From NCBI RefSeq assembly GCF_002802905.1, contig NZ_PEBK01000001.1:310001-374000 (forward strand): a stretch of 64,000 nt of DNA, given 5' to 3'. How positions within the stretch are numbered: position 1 is the first letter of the stretch; each line of letters begins with the position of its first letter. The notes beneath the pieces were generated by a model. It was given only the letters and a program-made list of their open reading frames with translations. It was not told where the DNA came from and searched no databases. The translations under genes were made by a program, and so were the position numbers. Shown here in pieces: positions 1-8,467 of the stretch. Source of the DNA: Bifidobacterium simiarum (lineage in GTDB: Bacteria; Actinomycetota; Actinomycetes; Actinomycetales; Bifidobacteriaceae).

Positions 1-1220
1 ATCGACCCCTTGCCGTTCCACAGCTGACGCACATAGTAATCCTTGCGAAGCCCCTCAGGCGTGGTCATGCTCGTCCACCCGAGCAGCACATCCGACGTGG
101 TCTGGATCACCTTCTGGCCCTGCACCACCCGTTCGCCATGCGTCGCGAACCGGCTGTGGCCGACGAACCGCTCCAGCACCGACTCCTCGGCCTCCTTGAT
201 CTGCAACACCAGCGCGTCGTTGACGTCACGGCCCGACAGCAGCATCACCCACACGCGCGTGCCCACGCTGCCGACGCCCACCACCTTGCGCGCCGCATCA
301 TGGTACCGGTGATACGAATCCAGCACCTGACGGCGATCCGCATACAGATTGTTCTTGTACCGCTCGAACAGCGTACGGATCGTCACATCCAGCGGGCCCT
401 CGAGATCGTACCCCGTCAGCTCGTCGATCGGCACCAGTTCGGGCGGCTCGGAACGGAACCTCGGTTCGCCCTTGACCATTTGGCCGAACTTCTGCGCCGC
501 ATGGTTCGAATCCTTCGACAGCGCCTTCTGCACCGCCTTGCGCAGCGTCTTGCTGGGCATGCCGCTCTTCGAATACTCCTGCAGCGTCTTCTCCACATCG
601 AGATTCGCATACCATACGTCGAGATTGTCCATCTTCGCGAACATATCCATCGACTCGTGATACGAATGGATGCACTCCTGCACCGCCCTGCGGCGCGTCG
701 CCGCATCGAACCCGCGATCGCGCGAGCAGATCTCCACGCTTGTCACCAGACGCTTCACATCCCACTCCCACGGTCCGGGCAGCGTCTCATCGAAATCATT
801 GATGTCGAACACCAGATGCTGGGTGGGCGACATGAAAATGCCGAAATTCGCGATATGCGCGTCACCCACGCACTGCACCGGAATGCCGCTGACCGCCGTG
901 GTCGCCAGATCCGACGCCATGATCAGCGCCGTACCCCGGTAGAACGTGAACGGCGATACGCTCATGCGCGCGTACCGCAGCGGGATCAGCTCCTGCACGC
1001 GGATCGCCGACTGCTCCTCAAGCAGATCGATCTTCTCCGTCCGCTTCGGCCGCGGATGCCAGATGGCATGATCGCCCAGCGGAGCCCGCCTCCTTGCGAT
1101 CGTGCCCATCAGCACCCGGTCCTTCGGATTCGTGGCCTCAACCCAGTCGAGAACGACCGGCGGCTCCCCGGATTGCGGTCGTGACGTCGTAGTCCCACGC
1201 ATTGTGCCTTCGCGTTTCAT
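1..1220 (-). CDS. DUF2252 family protein (3' part missing)
   Basis: The reading frame is open from an ATG at 1220 to the left edge, so about 406 N-terminal codons are visible and the C-terminus lies outside. The family is recognised by FYRGTA (residues 93-98), GDAHIANFG (119-127) and NDFDET (141-146), the hallmarks of DUF2252, a family related to kinase-like phosphotransferase folds whose substrate is unknown. The start is supported by an AGGAAAG ribosome binding site 8 bases upstream. A second in-frame Met at 1202 is less well placed. It is divergent from glnA, with 146 bp between the two starts. The family call is firm; no specific function is claimed. Confidence 0.85.
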   Translation of the reverse strand, partial: MKREGTMRGTTTSRPQSGEPPVVLDWVEATNPKDRVLMGTIARRRAPLGDHAIWHPRPKRTEKIDLLEEQSAIRVQELIPLRYARMSVSPFTFYRGTALIMASDLATTAVSGIPVQCVGDAHIANFGIFMSPTQHLVFDINDFDETLPGPWEWDVKRLVTSVEICSRDRGFDAATRRRAVQECIHSYHESMDMFAKMDNLDVWYANLDVEKTLQEYSKSGMPSKTLRKAVQKALSKDSNHAAQKFGQMVKGEPRFRSEPPELVPIDELTGYDLEGPLDVTIRTLFERYKNNLYADRRQVLDSYHRYHDAARKVVGVGSVGTRVWVMLLSGRDVNDALVLQIKEAEESVLERFVGHSRFATHGERVVQGQKVIQTTSDVLLGWTSMTTPEGLRKDYYVRQLWNGKGS

Positions 1221-1354
1221 GCCCCAAACTTTCCTGTGTTGTCGGACAACTGCAAAACTGCCGCAATCAAACATACCCCACCGAACGGCCCATCGCCGTC
1301 AGACTCGCGACACGCACGGCTTCTGTTAACGATGCATGAAATAAAGTCATGAAA

Positions 1355-1370
1355 CCATAGGCTCCTATGG
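1355..1370 (+). promoter_or_regulatory. Dyad covering the glnA start codon
   Basis: CCATAG-GCTC-CTATGG forms a 6-bp stem with a 4-base loop. The only Shine-Dalgarno-like AGG lies in the left arm and loop, and the ATG lies in the right arm. In mRNA it could mask the start; this is inference from position. Confidence 0.4.
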
Positions 1371-2704
1371 ATAGACAGCAAGAGTTTGCCCTGCGCACGG
1401 TCGAAGAACGCGACGTGCGCTTCATTCGACTATGGTTCACCGACGTGCTCGGAACCCTCAAGTCCGTCGCCATCGCACCGGCGGAACTGGAAGCCGCATT
1501 CGAGGAAGGACTGGGCTTCGACGGATCCGCCATCGAAGGCCTCACCCGCGTCTCCGAAGACGACATGATCGTCAAGCCCGACCCCTCCACCTTCCAGATC
1601 CTGCCCTGGCGCGGAGGCCCCCAAGGCACCGCCCGCATGTTCTGCGACGTGCTCACCCCCGAAGGAGAGCCCAGCCTCGGCGACCCCCGACACGTCCTCA
1701 AGCGCACCCTTGCCAAGGCCAAGGAAAAGGGCTTCACCTTCTACATCCATCCCGAAATCGAGTTCTACCTCTTCGAAATGCAGGATGACTGGTCACTCAC
1801 CCCCAAGCCCGTCGACGAAGGCGGCTACTTCGACCACGTCCCCCGCAGCCCCGGCATGGACTTCCGCCGCGCCACCGTCAACATGCTCGAACAGATGGGC
1901 ATCTCGGTGGAATACTCCCACCACGAAGGCGGCCCCGGCCAGAACGAGATCGACCTGCGCTACGCCGACGCGCTCACCATGGCCGACAACATCATGACCT
2001 TCCGCACCGTCGTCAAGGAAATCTCCCTCGAACGCGGCATCCACGCCAGCTTCATGCCCAAGCCGCTCGCCGACCAGCCCGGCTCCGGCATGCACACCCA
2101 CCTCAGCCTCTTCGAAGGCGACTCCAACGCCTTCTACGAAGCCGGCCAGGAGTTCAACATGTCGCTCACCGCGCGCCAGTTCGCCGCCGGCATCCTCTAC
2201 CATGCCGCCGAAATCACCGCCGTATGCGACCAGTTCGTCAACTCCTACAAGCGCCTCTGGGGCGGCAACGAAGCCCCCAGCTACATCTGCTGGGGCCACA
2301 ACAACCGCTCCGCCCTCCTCCGCGTGCCGCAGTACAAGCCCGGCAAAGGCAACTCCGCCCGCATGGAATTCCGCGCCCTCGACCCCGTCACCAACCCCTA
2401 CCTCGCCTACTCCCTGCTCCTCGCCGCCGGCCTCGACGGCATCGACAAGCAGATGGTCCTCGGCGAACCCACCAGTGACGACGTCTGGGAGCTCACCGAC
2501 GAGGAACGTCAGGCCATGGGCATCGAACCCCTCCCCGACTCCCTCGACACCGCCCTGAAAATCATGGCCAAATCCGACTTCGTCGCCGACGTCCTCGGCG
2601 AACACGCCTTCCGCTACTTCCTGCGCAACAAGCGCAAGGAATGGGAGGACTATCGGATGCAGGTTACCCCCTACGAGCTCAAGCACTACCTCCCAAGGCT
2701 GTAG
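1367..2704 (+). CDS. glnA: Type I glutamine synthetase, short GlnA2-like form
   Basis: Forms glutamine from glutamate, ammonia and ATP in the cytoplasm. The 445-residue protein shows GFDGSAIEG (50-58), the metal-binding HPEIEF (128-133), HEGGPGQNEIDL (186-197) and GSGMHTHLSL (239-248). The N-terminus (MDRQQEFALRT) and length match the actinobacterial GlnA2 type rather than the 470-residue adenylylated GlnA1. Where adenylylated enzymes carry NLYDLPPE, this one reads DDVWELTDEE, so the modified Tyr is absent and control by GlnE is unlikely. The start codon lies in one arm of a short dyad. Two long hairpin elements and a short repeat follow the stop. The enzyme class is certain; the subtype is an inference from similarity. 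Confidence 0.95.
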   Translation: MDRQQEFALRTVEERDVRFIRLWFTDVLGTLKSVAIAPAELEAAFEEGLGFDGSAIEGLTRVSEDDMIVKPDPSTFQILPWRGGPQGTARMFCDVLTPEGEPSLGDPRHVLKRTLAKAKEKGFTFYIHPEIEFYLFEMQDDWSLTPKPVDEGGYFDHVPRSPGMDFRRATVNMLEQMGISVEYSHHEGGPGQNEIDLRYADALTMADNIMTFRTVVKEISLERGIHASFMPKPLADQPGSGMHTHLSLFEGDSNAFYEAGQEFNMSLTARQFAAGILYHAAEITAVCDQFVNSYKRLWGGNEAPSYICWGHNNRSALLRVPQYKPGKGNSARMEFRALDPVTNPYLAYSLLLAAGLDGIDKQMVLGEPTSDDVWELTDEERQAMGIEPLPDSLDTALKIMAKSDFVADVLGEHAFRYFLRNKRKEWEDYRMQVTPYELKHYLPRL

Positions 2705-2803
2705 GATTCACGCCACGGAGCGTTATCGGACTATGGAGGACTCGACGTACCGCCGTACGCCTTCGTCCTCCAACGTCCGATACCGCACGCGTGGCGTGAA
2801 TCC
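2704..2803 (+). repeat. Long hairpin element A downstream of glnA
   Basis: The basal stem is a perfect 13 bp (2704-2716 with 2791-2803). Above it lies an asymmetric internal loop (GGAGCGT on the left, CCGCACGC on the right), an 8-bp stem (2724-2731 with 2775-2782), a 6-bp stem (2735-2740 with 2766-2771) and a 25-base tip at 2741-2765. The tip contains a CGTAC/GTACG mini-hairpin flanked by CTCGA and CCTTCG. The tip and internal loop recur nearly unchanged in two other elements in this window, while the stems do not. It starts at the glnA stop codon, so it may also act as a 3' end structure. Confidence 0.85.
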
Positions 2804-2813
2804 TCCCTGTTCT

Positions 2814-2860
2814 GGCTTCCCCTTGAGGGGAAGCTGTCAGCGTAGCTGACTGATGAGGTG
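2814..2860 (+). repeat. Two-hairpin repeat, copy R1
   Basis: A GGCTTCCCC/GGGGAAGC hairpin is followed by a GTCAGC/GCTGAC hairpin and the tail TGATGAGGTG. Four more copies occur in this window (35240, 48861, 48954 on the minus strand, 60786). The layout resembles small palindromic repeats known from many gut bacteria. Confidence 0.8.
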
Positions 2861-2906
2861 CCGAACGAAGGAATCCTCTGGCATCCGGATCCCGCCGCGA
2901 ACCGGT

Positions 2907-3012
2907 AAAAAGACGTTCCATGCGTGTGGTATCGATGTCGCGGAGGACGAAGGCGTACAAAGGTACGTCGAGTCATTCGCGACATCGATAACGCTCCATG
3001 GAACGTCTTTTT
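2907..3012 (-). repeat. Long hairpin element B, inverted relative to A
   Basis: The basal stem is a perfect 15 bp (2907-2921 with 2998-3012). It starts with an A run and ends with a T run, so it could terminate transcription in either direction. Read on the minus strand it has the same internal-loop sequences and the same tip as element A (tip at 2948-2972) but different stems. It lies in the 5' region of the FNT gene and faces element A across repeat R1. Confidence 0.85.
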
Positions 3013-3124
3013 TGTGGGGAATCTCACGGCAACATGACACCGCCGGGCCGCATTCTGAATTACTGTGAAAAGGCATACATAGAGGGAATCCAGTTTTTCA
3101 GCATTCAGAATGAGAGAGCGATCC

Positions 3125-4246
3125 ATGTCCTCGAATCCCGATCAGATCCAACAGTCCGTCACCGCGCAGCCGATGTCACCAGCCCAGCCGGTGGCGCAGC
3201 CCGCCGCCACGCCCGACGCCGCCACCGCCGCAGCCGCAGCCGCAGCCACCGCCGCTGCGGCCGCCGCATCAGCCGCCGCCACGGCCGCCGACGCGGCCAA
3301 CACCGCCGCCAACACCGCGGCGACCGCAAACGCCGCACCGGCCGCGGCCGCCACGCCGGCATCCCCGCTCGGCGCCGCCCCCAAGCTCCATCCGCTGTTC
3401 CCCGGCAATATCTTCGTCTCCACCGTGCTCGACGTCCTCAACAGCAAGGAGACCATGACCGGCCGGCTCGTCAGCAAATACATGCAGCGAGCCCTCATGG
3501 CAGGCCTGTTCGTCGGCATCTTCTTCACCGCGTTCTTCACCATCTCCGCCACCTTCGCCACCGCCGGACCCGCCATGGCCCTCGCCGGCAAGGTGCTCGG
3601 CGCCTGCACCTTCGGCTGGGCGCTCGTCCTGATCTACTACACCAACTCCGAGCTGCTCACCTCGAACATGATGATCGTGTCCATCGGCGTCTACCACAAG
3701 CGCATCAGCTGGCTGCACAGCCTGCGCATCCTCGGCCTGTGCCTCATCGGCAACCTGCTTGGCGGCCTCGTCGTCGCCCTGCTCATGCGCTCGTCCACCA
3801 TCGTCAGCGGCGAGGTCTACCAGGTCATGGCCACCGCCGTCGCCACCAAGACCGGCTACCTGACCCAGGGCGCCTTCGGCGTCGCCGACCTGTTCGTGCG
3901 CGCCATCTTCTGCAACTTCTGCATCAACATCGCCATGCTTATGTGCTACAACGGCAAGATCGTCAACGACTTCACCAAGTGCATCATCATGATGGTCGCC
4001 GTGTTCGTCTTCGCCTACCTCGGCTTCGAACACTCCGTCGCCGACTCCGTGCTCTTCCTCATCATGGGCCTGTTCGGCGTGGGCGACCCGCTTATGGAGG
4101 TCCTCGCCATCATCGTGGTCATCCTTGGCAACTTCGTCGGAGGCGGACTGCTCATCGGCATCAACTTCGCCGTCATGAACGACCAGCACTCCCACCACCA
4201 CAGCAACGTCTCGCGGGCGCTGCGTCACGACATCGGCCGCCGCTGA
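3125..4246 (+). CDS. Formate/nitrite transporter (FNT) family channel with Ala-rich N-terminal extension
   Basis: A pentameric inner-membrane channel for small monovalent anions such as formate or nitrite. FNT signatures are ELLTSNMM, IGNLLGGL, FCNFCINIAM, LGFEHSVAD and GNFVGGGLL, with six hydrophobic segments. The start at 3125 follows a GAGAG sequence; an upstream in-frame ATG at 3110 lacks a ribosome site. Unusually, residues 5 to about 85 are an Ala/Thr/Pro-rich low-complexity stretch before the channel domain begins (near KLHPLFPGNIF). The C-terminus is His-rich. Bifidobacteria excrete formate, so formate export is plausible, but the substrate is not shown by the sequence. Confidence 0.85.
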   Translation: MSSNPDQIQQSVTAQPMSPAQPVAQPAATPDAATAAAAAAATAAAAAASAAATAADAANTAANTAATANAAPAAAATPASPLGAAPKLHPLFPGNIFVSTVLDVLNSKETMTGRLVSKYMQRALMAGLFVGIFFTAFFTISATFATAGPAMALAGKVLGACTFGWALVLIYYTNSELLTSNMMIVSIGVYHKRISWLHSLRILGLCLIGNLLGGLVVALLMRSSTIVSGEVYQVMATAVATKTGYLTQGAFGVADLFVRAIFCNFCINIAMLMCYNGKIVNDFTKCIIMMVAVFVFAYLGFEHSVADSVLFLIMGLFGVGDPLMEVLAIIVVILGNFVGGGLLIGINFAVMNDQHSHHHSNVSRALRHDIGRR

Positions 4247-4270
4247 ACCGGCCGCCGTCCCTACGATTCA

Positions 4271-4308
4271 GGGGTGGGATGCGGAGTCATAAATCCGCGT
4301 CCCACCCC
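4271..4308. terminator. Bidirectional hairpin between FNT gene and hrpA
   Basis: GGGGTGGGATGCGGA pairs with TCCGCGTCCCACCCC across an 8-base loop (one wobble). It sits between two convergent genes and has no T run, so it may need a cofactor or only protect 3' ends. Confidence 0.6.
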
Positions 4309-4336
4309 CGAACCATATCCCGGCAAATCCGCCCGG

Positions 4337-7300
4337 TCAGCCCTTCATCGCCTTGACGATGCGCTTGAGACTCACCGGTCGAGGAGTGCCGAGCTCCTGC
4401 GCCCACAGCGACACATAGAACTCCTCCAGCATCCACCGCGCATCCACGGCCTTCGCCATCCTCTCGTCATGACGGGGACCGGCCGGCAGCTCGCCCGCGG
4501 ACTTCAGCGCCTTGTCCACCAGCTGCTTCGCCTCGTCCGCCTGCCAGGCCCAGTTCACGTCACGGGACTTGTCCGACTTCGCCTTCTCCAGACGCAGCAG
4601 ATCCGCGTGCAGATACCGGTCCATCGAACGCAGCGCATCCGGGGGAGCGGCGGCGATGAAGCCCGGCTTCACCAGCGACGCCGCATGTTCGCGGATCGAC
4701 TGCAGCACCGCCAGCAACGGTAGCGACGCCGGGCCGCCGACGGCCTTCTCCACCTCGGCGAACCGCTTCAGGATCGCGATCACGTCATGCGCCACCTGAT
4801 ACACCGTATCCTCATACACCTGCATCACGTCGCTGACCGCATCCGCCAGCTGCGCATCGTCGCCGATCCGGTCGATGGCGGGCAGCAGACGCTTGACCGC
4901 GGCCATCTGCAGATCCTCCACCAGCGACGCGGTGTCGGCATACGGCGCGGACGCCAGCATCAGCGCCTCGGCTCCCAGCCAGCGCGAGGACACCCTTTCC
5001 GTGGGCAGGCGTAGCGCATCCAACGCGGCACGCCACAGCATATCGGCGCGGGACACCGTGGTGGCTCCGGCCCGATGCAGCAGATTCGCCGACTGCACCA
5101 CACGGCCCTCATCGACGGCACGCTCCGCCTGACGGTTCACCGTCGCCCGGGCCGATTCGGCTGCCTGCTCGGCGAACCGACGCTGCAGATCCGCCAGCGA
5201 CTTGCCCGAACCCACCACGGTCATGCGCGTGGCGCGCCCGCGGCCCGAACCCCGTCCGCGTCGCGAGCCACGGCCGGACGCCACCGGCTTCTCCACCGAG
5301 AACGTCATCCTCAGATGCTTCGGCAGCCGCTCCAGCTGCTCCTTGCCGAACACTTCCGGATGCAGCTGCGCGCCGACCACGGCGATCGCCGCCTGTGTGA
5401 ACACATGGGCGAAATCAGGCCAGCGAGCGGCCCCCGTCGACGGATCGGCGGGCGCCTGCGCGGGATGCCCGCGCTCGCCCGAACCGGGAAGCTGCGGATA
5501 ATGCTCGTCGATCCACGCCCGCATCGCCCTCGCGGTATCCGGCGCCGGCACGAACTGCACGCGCAGCGCCTTCGGCAGTGACTTGATCGTCGTCACGATC
5601 AGCTCGTCCAACAGTCCCGGCACGATCCACGTGAACTGCTCCGGGGAGATCCGCGAGAGGAACTTCAGTGGCACATGCACGGTGACGCCGTCGTTGTCGG
5701 CATGCGGATCATAGACGTACGTCAGCTTCAGATCGATCGGCGTGCCATCCGAGCCCAACGTGTGCCAGTGGTCCGGATAATCGTCGAGATTCACCTCGTC
5801 CGCGGTCTGCAGACGCTCCACCTTCTCCGGGTCGAACCGCAGCAGATCGGGGTTCTCGTCATGATGATGCCGCCACCACGAGCCCAACGCCGCCATCGAC
5901 GTGATATCGGCGGGCAGCACATGATCGTAGAAGTCGACGAGATCCTCATCGGTCAGCCGATCGGCCGCCTGCCGGGTGCGGCTCGTTTCCTCGTCGGCCT
6001 CCTCGAGCACCGCCCGGTTGTCGTCGATGAAATCGTCATACGGGAACCGCTGCTGCACCTCACCGGCCACCAGACCCTGACGGATCAGGAAGTCACGGGC
6101 CTCAACCGGGTTGATCCGGCCCCACAGCACCGGACGGTCCTGCACGATCGGCAGGCCGTACAGCAGGATCTTCGCGCTCGCCACGGCCGCGCCCTTCGAC
6201 GCCGACCAATGCGGCTCGGCATACGTGGTACGCGTCAGACTGCCCGCCAACGGCTCCGCCCACGCCGGATCGATCGCCGCCGAGGATCGCGCCCACAGCC
6301 GAGACGTCTCCACCAGTTCCGCGGCCATCACCCACTGCGGCGTGCTCTTCGCCACGGCCGACGCCGGAAACAGCGCGAAATGTGTGCCGCGCGAACCCAG
6401 ATACTCGTTCCGGGCGCGCTTGGCAGCCATACGCATCGCCTTCGCCTTCGCCGGCCCATGCAGACCCGCGAAATCCGAAGCCTTCGGCTCACGCACCTGC
6501 TGCATGCCGATGCTGGAGAGCAGACCGGACAGCATGGCCTTGTGAATGCCCGTCGAATCCCACGAGCAGACCAGCGAATGCGCCGCCTGCTGGTTCAGCG
6601 GCAGCTGCCGCACCGCCAGCTCCGGACGGTTCGACGGCAGCGGCTCGCCGACCTCGAATTTGAGCTCACGGCACATCTGCCGCAGCTGACGGTACAGATC
6701 CCGCCACTGACGCATACGCGGATAGTTCATGAACTCCGCCTTACACGCCTTGCGCAGCGCGGAATTCGACGTTTCGCCGTCCGCCTGGAAGAACCGGTCC
6801 CACACGTTGAGCGCCGTCAGGAAATCACTGGACTGATCCGCATACCGGTTATGGATGCGATCGGCTTCGTCGCGCTTGTCCTCCGGACGTTCGCGCGGAT
6901 CCTGCAGACTGAGGAACGCCACGATCACCAGAATCGCCGCCAGCGTGTTCGGCGTGTCATGCGACGCCTGAATCACCATGCGGGCCAGACGTACGTCGAT
7001 CGGCAGACGGGCCAGCTGACGGCCGATGCGGGTCAGCTTCGCGTCGCCATGCGAACGGGAGATCGCCCGAAGCTCGACCAGATCGTTGAAGCCGTTCGTT
7101 ACGGCCTTGGTGTCCGGCGGATCGATGAACCCGAAATCCGTGACGTCCGACACGGTCCGGGCCACCCCCACCGACAGCATGTGCAGCACCACCGACGCCA
7201 ACGCGGTACGCAGGATCTCCGGTTCGGTGAAACGGGGGCGGGTCTCGTAATCCGTACGGTCATACAGACGGATCGCGATGCCGTCGGCGATACGGCCGCA

Positions 7301-8404
7301 CCGGCCGCTGCGCTGATCGGCGCTCGCCTGACTGATCGGCTCGATCGGCAGACGCTGCACCTTCGCCGCCTTCGAATACCGGGAGATACGGGCGGTACCC
7401 GGATCGACCACGTAGCGGATGCCCGGCACCGTCAGCGACGTCTCCGCCACATTCGTGGCCAGCACGATGCGCTGATGCGCATGCGGCTCGAACACGCGAT
7501 GCTGTTCCTTGGCCGACAATCTGGCGAACAGCGGCAGGATCTCGATCGCATCGCCGCGGCGCATGTCCACGCACCGCTGGCCGAAATGCCGGCGCAGCGA
7601 CGACTCGAAGTCATGGATGTCGCGCTCGCCGGCCGCGAACACCAGAATGTCGCGCGGGCCGCTCTCATGCGAGGAGTGGATCACCAGCTCCGCGCAGGCA
7701 CGGGCCACGGCGGTCGGCATGTCGATGGAGTCGTCGTCATCCTCGTCGTCGTGCGCATCCTCGAAGCCGGGCACGTACCGCATGAGTGCGGGGCCGGACC
7801 CCAGCGGCTCGTAGACGATCTGCACCGGGTAGGTCCGGCCGGACACCTCGATCACCGGCACCTTCTCATGCAGGGCGTCGGCGAAATGCTCCTGGAACTT
7901 CACCGAGTCGATCGTCGCGGACGTGATGATGAGCTTCAGATCCCGGCGGCGGGGGAGCAGCGCCGTGAGATATCCCAGCAGGAAATCGATGTTGAGACTG
8001 CGCTCATGCGCCTCGTCGATGATGATCGTGTCGTAGGCGCTCAGATTCGGGTCCCGCTGGATCTGCGCGAGCAGAATGCCGTCGGTCACCACGCGCAGAC
8101 GGGTCTTCGGCGAGCTTTCGTCGGTGAACCGCACCTGGAAACCCACCTCGTCGCCCAGACGCACGCCCATCTCCGAGGCGATGCGCTCCGCCACGGTCCT
8201 CGCGGCGATGCGCCTCGGCTGCGTGTGCACGATCTGATGGCCGTGCGTGCCCCTGCCCATCTCCAGCAGGATCTTGGGAAGCTGCGTGGTCTTGCCGGAA
8301 CCGGTCTGGCCGGAGACGATGACCACCTGATGGTGGCGCACCGCCTCGGCGATCTCGTCTTTGGCCGCACTGACCGGCAGTTCGGAAGGATACTCGAATC
8401 TCAT
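4337..8404 (-). CDS. hrpA: ATP-dependent RNA helicase HrpA
   Basis: A DEAH-box helicase acting on RNA; in E. coli HrpA resolves stalled or collided ribosomes. The 1355-residue protein has Walker A GQTGSGKTT (32-40), TQPRRIAA (61-68), DEAH (130-133), SAT (162-164) and the motif VI segment QRSGRCGR, followed by the helicase-associated region and the long HrpA C-terminal half (DUF3418 type). Full length for the family. The ATG at 8404 has GGGA-type sites upstream. A large open frame on the opposite strand across this gene is a GC-rich shadow. It is convergent with the FNT gene and downstream of the RsmC-like gene on the same strand. Confidence 0.95.
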   Translation of the reverse strand: MRFEYPSELPVSAAKDEIAEAVRHHQVVIVSGQTGSGKTTQLPKILLEMGRGTHGHQIVHTQPRRIAARTVAERIASEMGVRLGDEVGFQVRFTDESSPKTRLRVVTDGILLAQIQRDPNLSAYDTIIIDEAHERSLNIDFLLGYLTALLPRRRDLKLIITSATIDSVKFQEHFADALHEKVPVIEVSGRTYPVQIVYEPLGSGPALMRYVPGFEDAHDDEDDDDSIDMPTAVARACAELVIHSSHESGPRDILVFAAGERDIHDFESSLRRHFGQRCVDMRRGDAIEILPLFARLSAKEQHRVFEPHAHQRIVLATNVAETSLTVPGIRYVVDPGTARISRYSKAAKVQRLPIEPISQASADQRSGRCGRIADGIAIRLYDRTDYETRPRFTEPEILRTALASVVLHMLSVGVARTVSDVTDFGFIDPPDTKAVTNGFNDLVELRAISRSHGDAKLTRIGRQLARLPIDVRLARMVIQASHDTPNTLAAILVIVAFLSLQDPRERPEDKRDEADRIHNRYADQSSDFLTALNVWDRFFQADGETSNSALRKACKAEFMNYPRMRQWRDLYRQLRQMCRELKFEVGEPLPSNRPELAVRQLPLNQQAAHSLVCSWDSTGIHKAMLSGLLSSIGMQQVREPKASDFAGLHGPAKAKAMRMAAKRARNEYLGSRGTHFALFPASAVAKSTPQWVMAAELVETSRLWARSSAAIDPAWAEPLAGSLTRTTYAEPHWSASKGAAVASAKILLYGLPIVQDRPVLWGRINPVEARDFLIRQGLVAGEVQQRFPYDDFIDDNRAVLEEADEETSRTRQAADRLTDEDLVDFYDHVLPADITSMAALGSWWRHHHDENPDLLRFDPEKVERLQTADEVNLDDYPDHWHTLGSDGTPIDLKLTYVYDPHADNDGVTVHVPLKFLSRISPEQFTWIVPGLLDELIVTTIKSLPKALRVQFVPAPDTARAMRAWIDEHYPQLPGSGERGHPAQAPADPSTGAARWPDFAHVFTQAAIAVVGAQLHPEVFGKEQLERLPKHLRMTFSVEKPVASGRGSRRGRGSGRGRATRMTVVGSGKSLADLQRRFAEQAAESARATVNRQAERAVDEGRVVQSANLLHRAGATTVSRADMLWRAALDALRLPTERVSSRWLGAEALMLASAPYADTASLVEDLQMAAVKRLLPAIDRIGDDAQLADAVSDVMQVYEDTVYQVAHDVIAILKRFAEVEKAVGGPASLPLLAVLQSIREHAASLVKPGFIAAAPPDALRSMDRYLHADLLRLEKAKSDKSRDVNWAWQADEAKQLVDKALKSAGELPAGPRHDERMAKAVDARWMLEEFYVSLWAQELGTPRPVSLKRIVKAMKG

Positions 8405-8467
8405 ACGTCCCGTTCCCGTTGCATCCTCATCACGGCCCTCGCCGCGATGCTTCGGTGATTGATGTCG

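Larger units (their letters stand above)
2705..3124. other. Intergenic region glnA to FNT gene: repeats only
   Basis: This 420-bp stretch has no credible gene. It is filled by element A, repeat R1 and element B; only about 110 bp remain before the FNT start. Short frames here are repeat shadows. Confidence 0.7.

Noticed and set aside
2850-2880. CTGATGAG in the two-hairpin repeats resembling the hammerhead ribozyme core
   Set aside because: No GAAA core segment or third stem follows at the right place, and other copies read CGGATGAG.
5675-8458. Long plus-strand open frame opposite hrpA
   Set aside because: It is a GC-rich shadow with His/Arg-rich, motif-free translation and no ribosome site.
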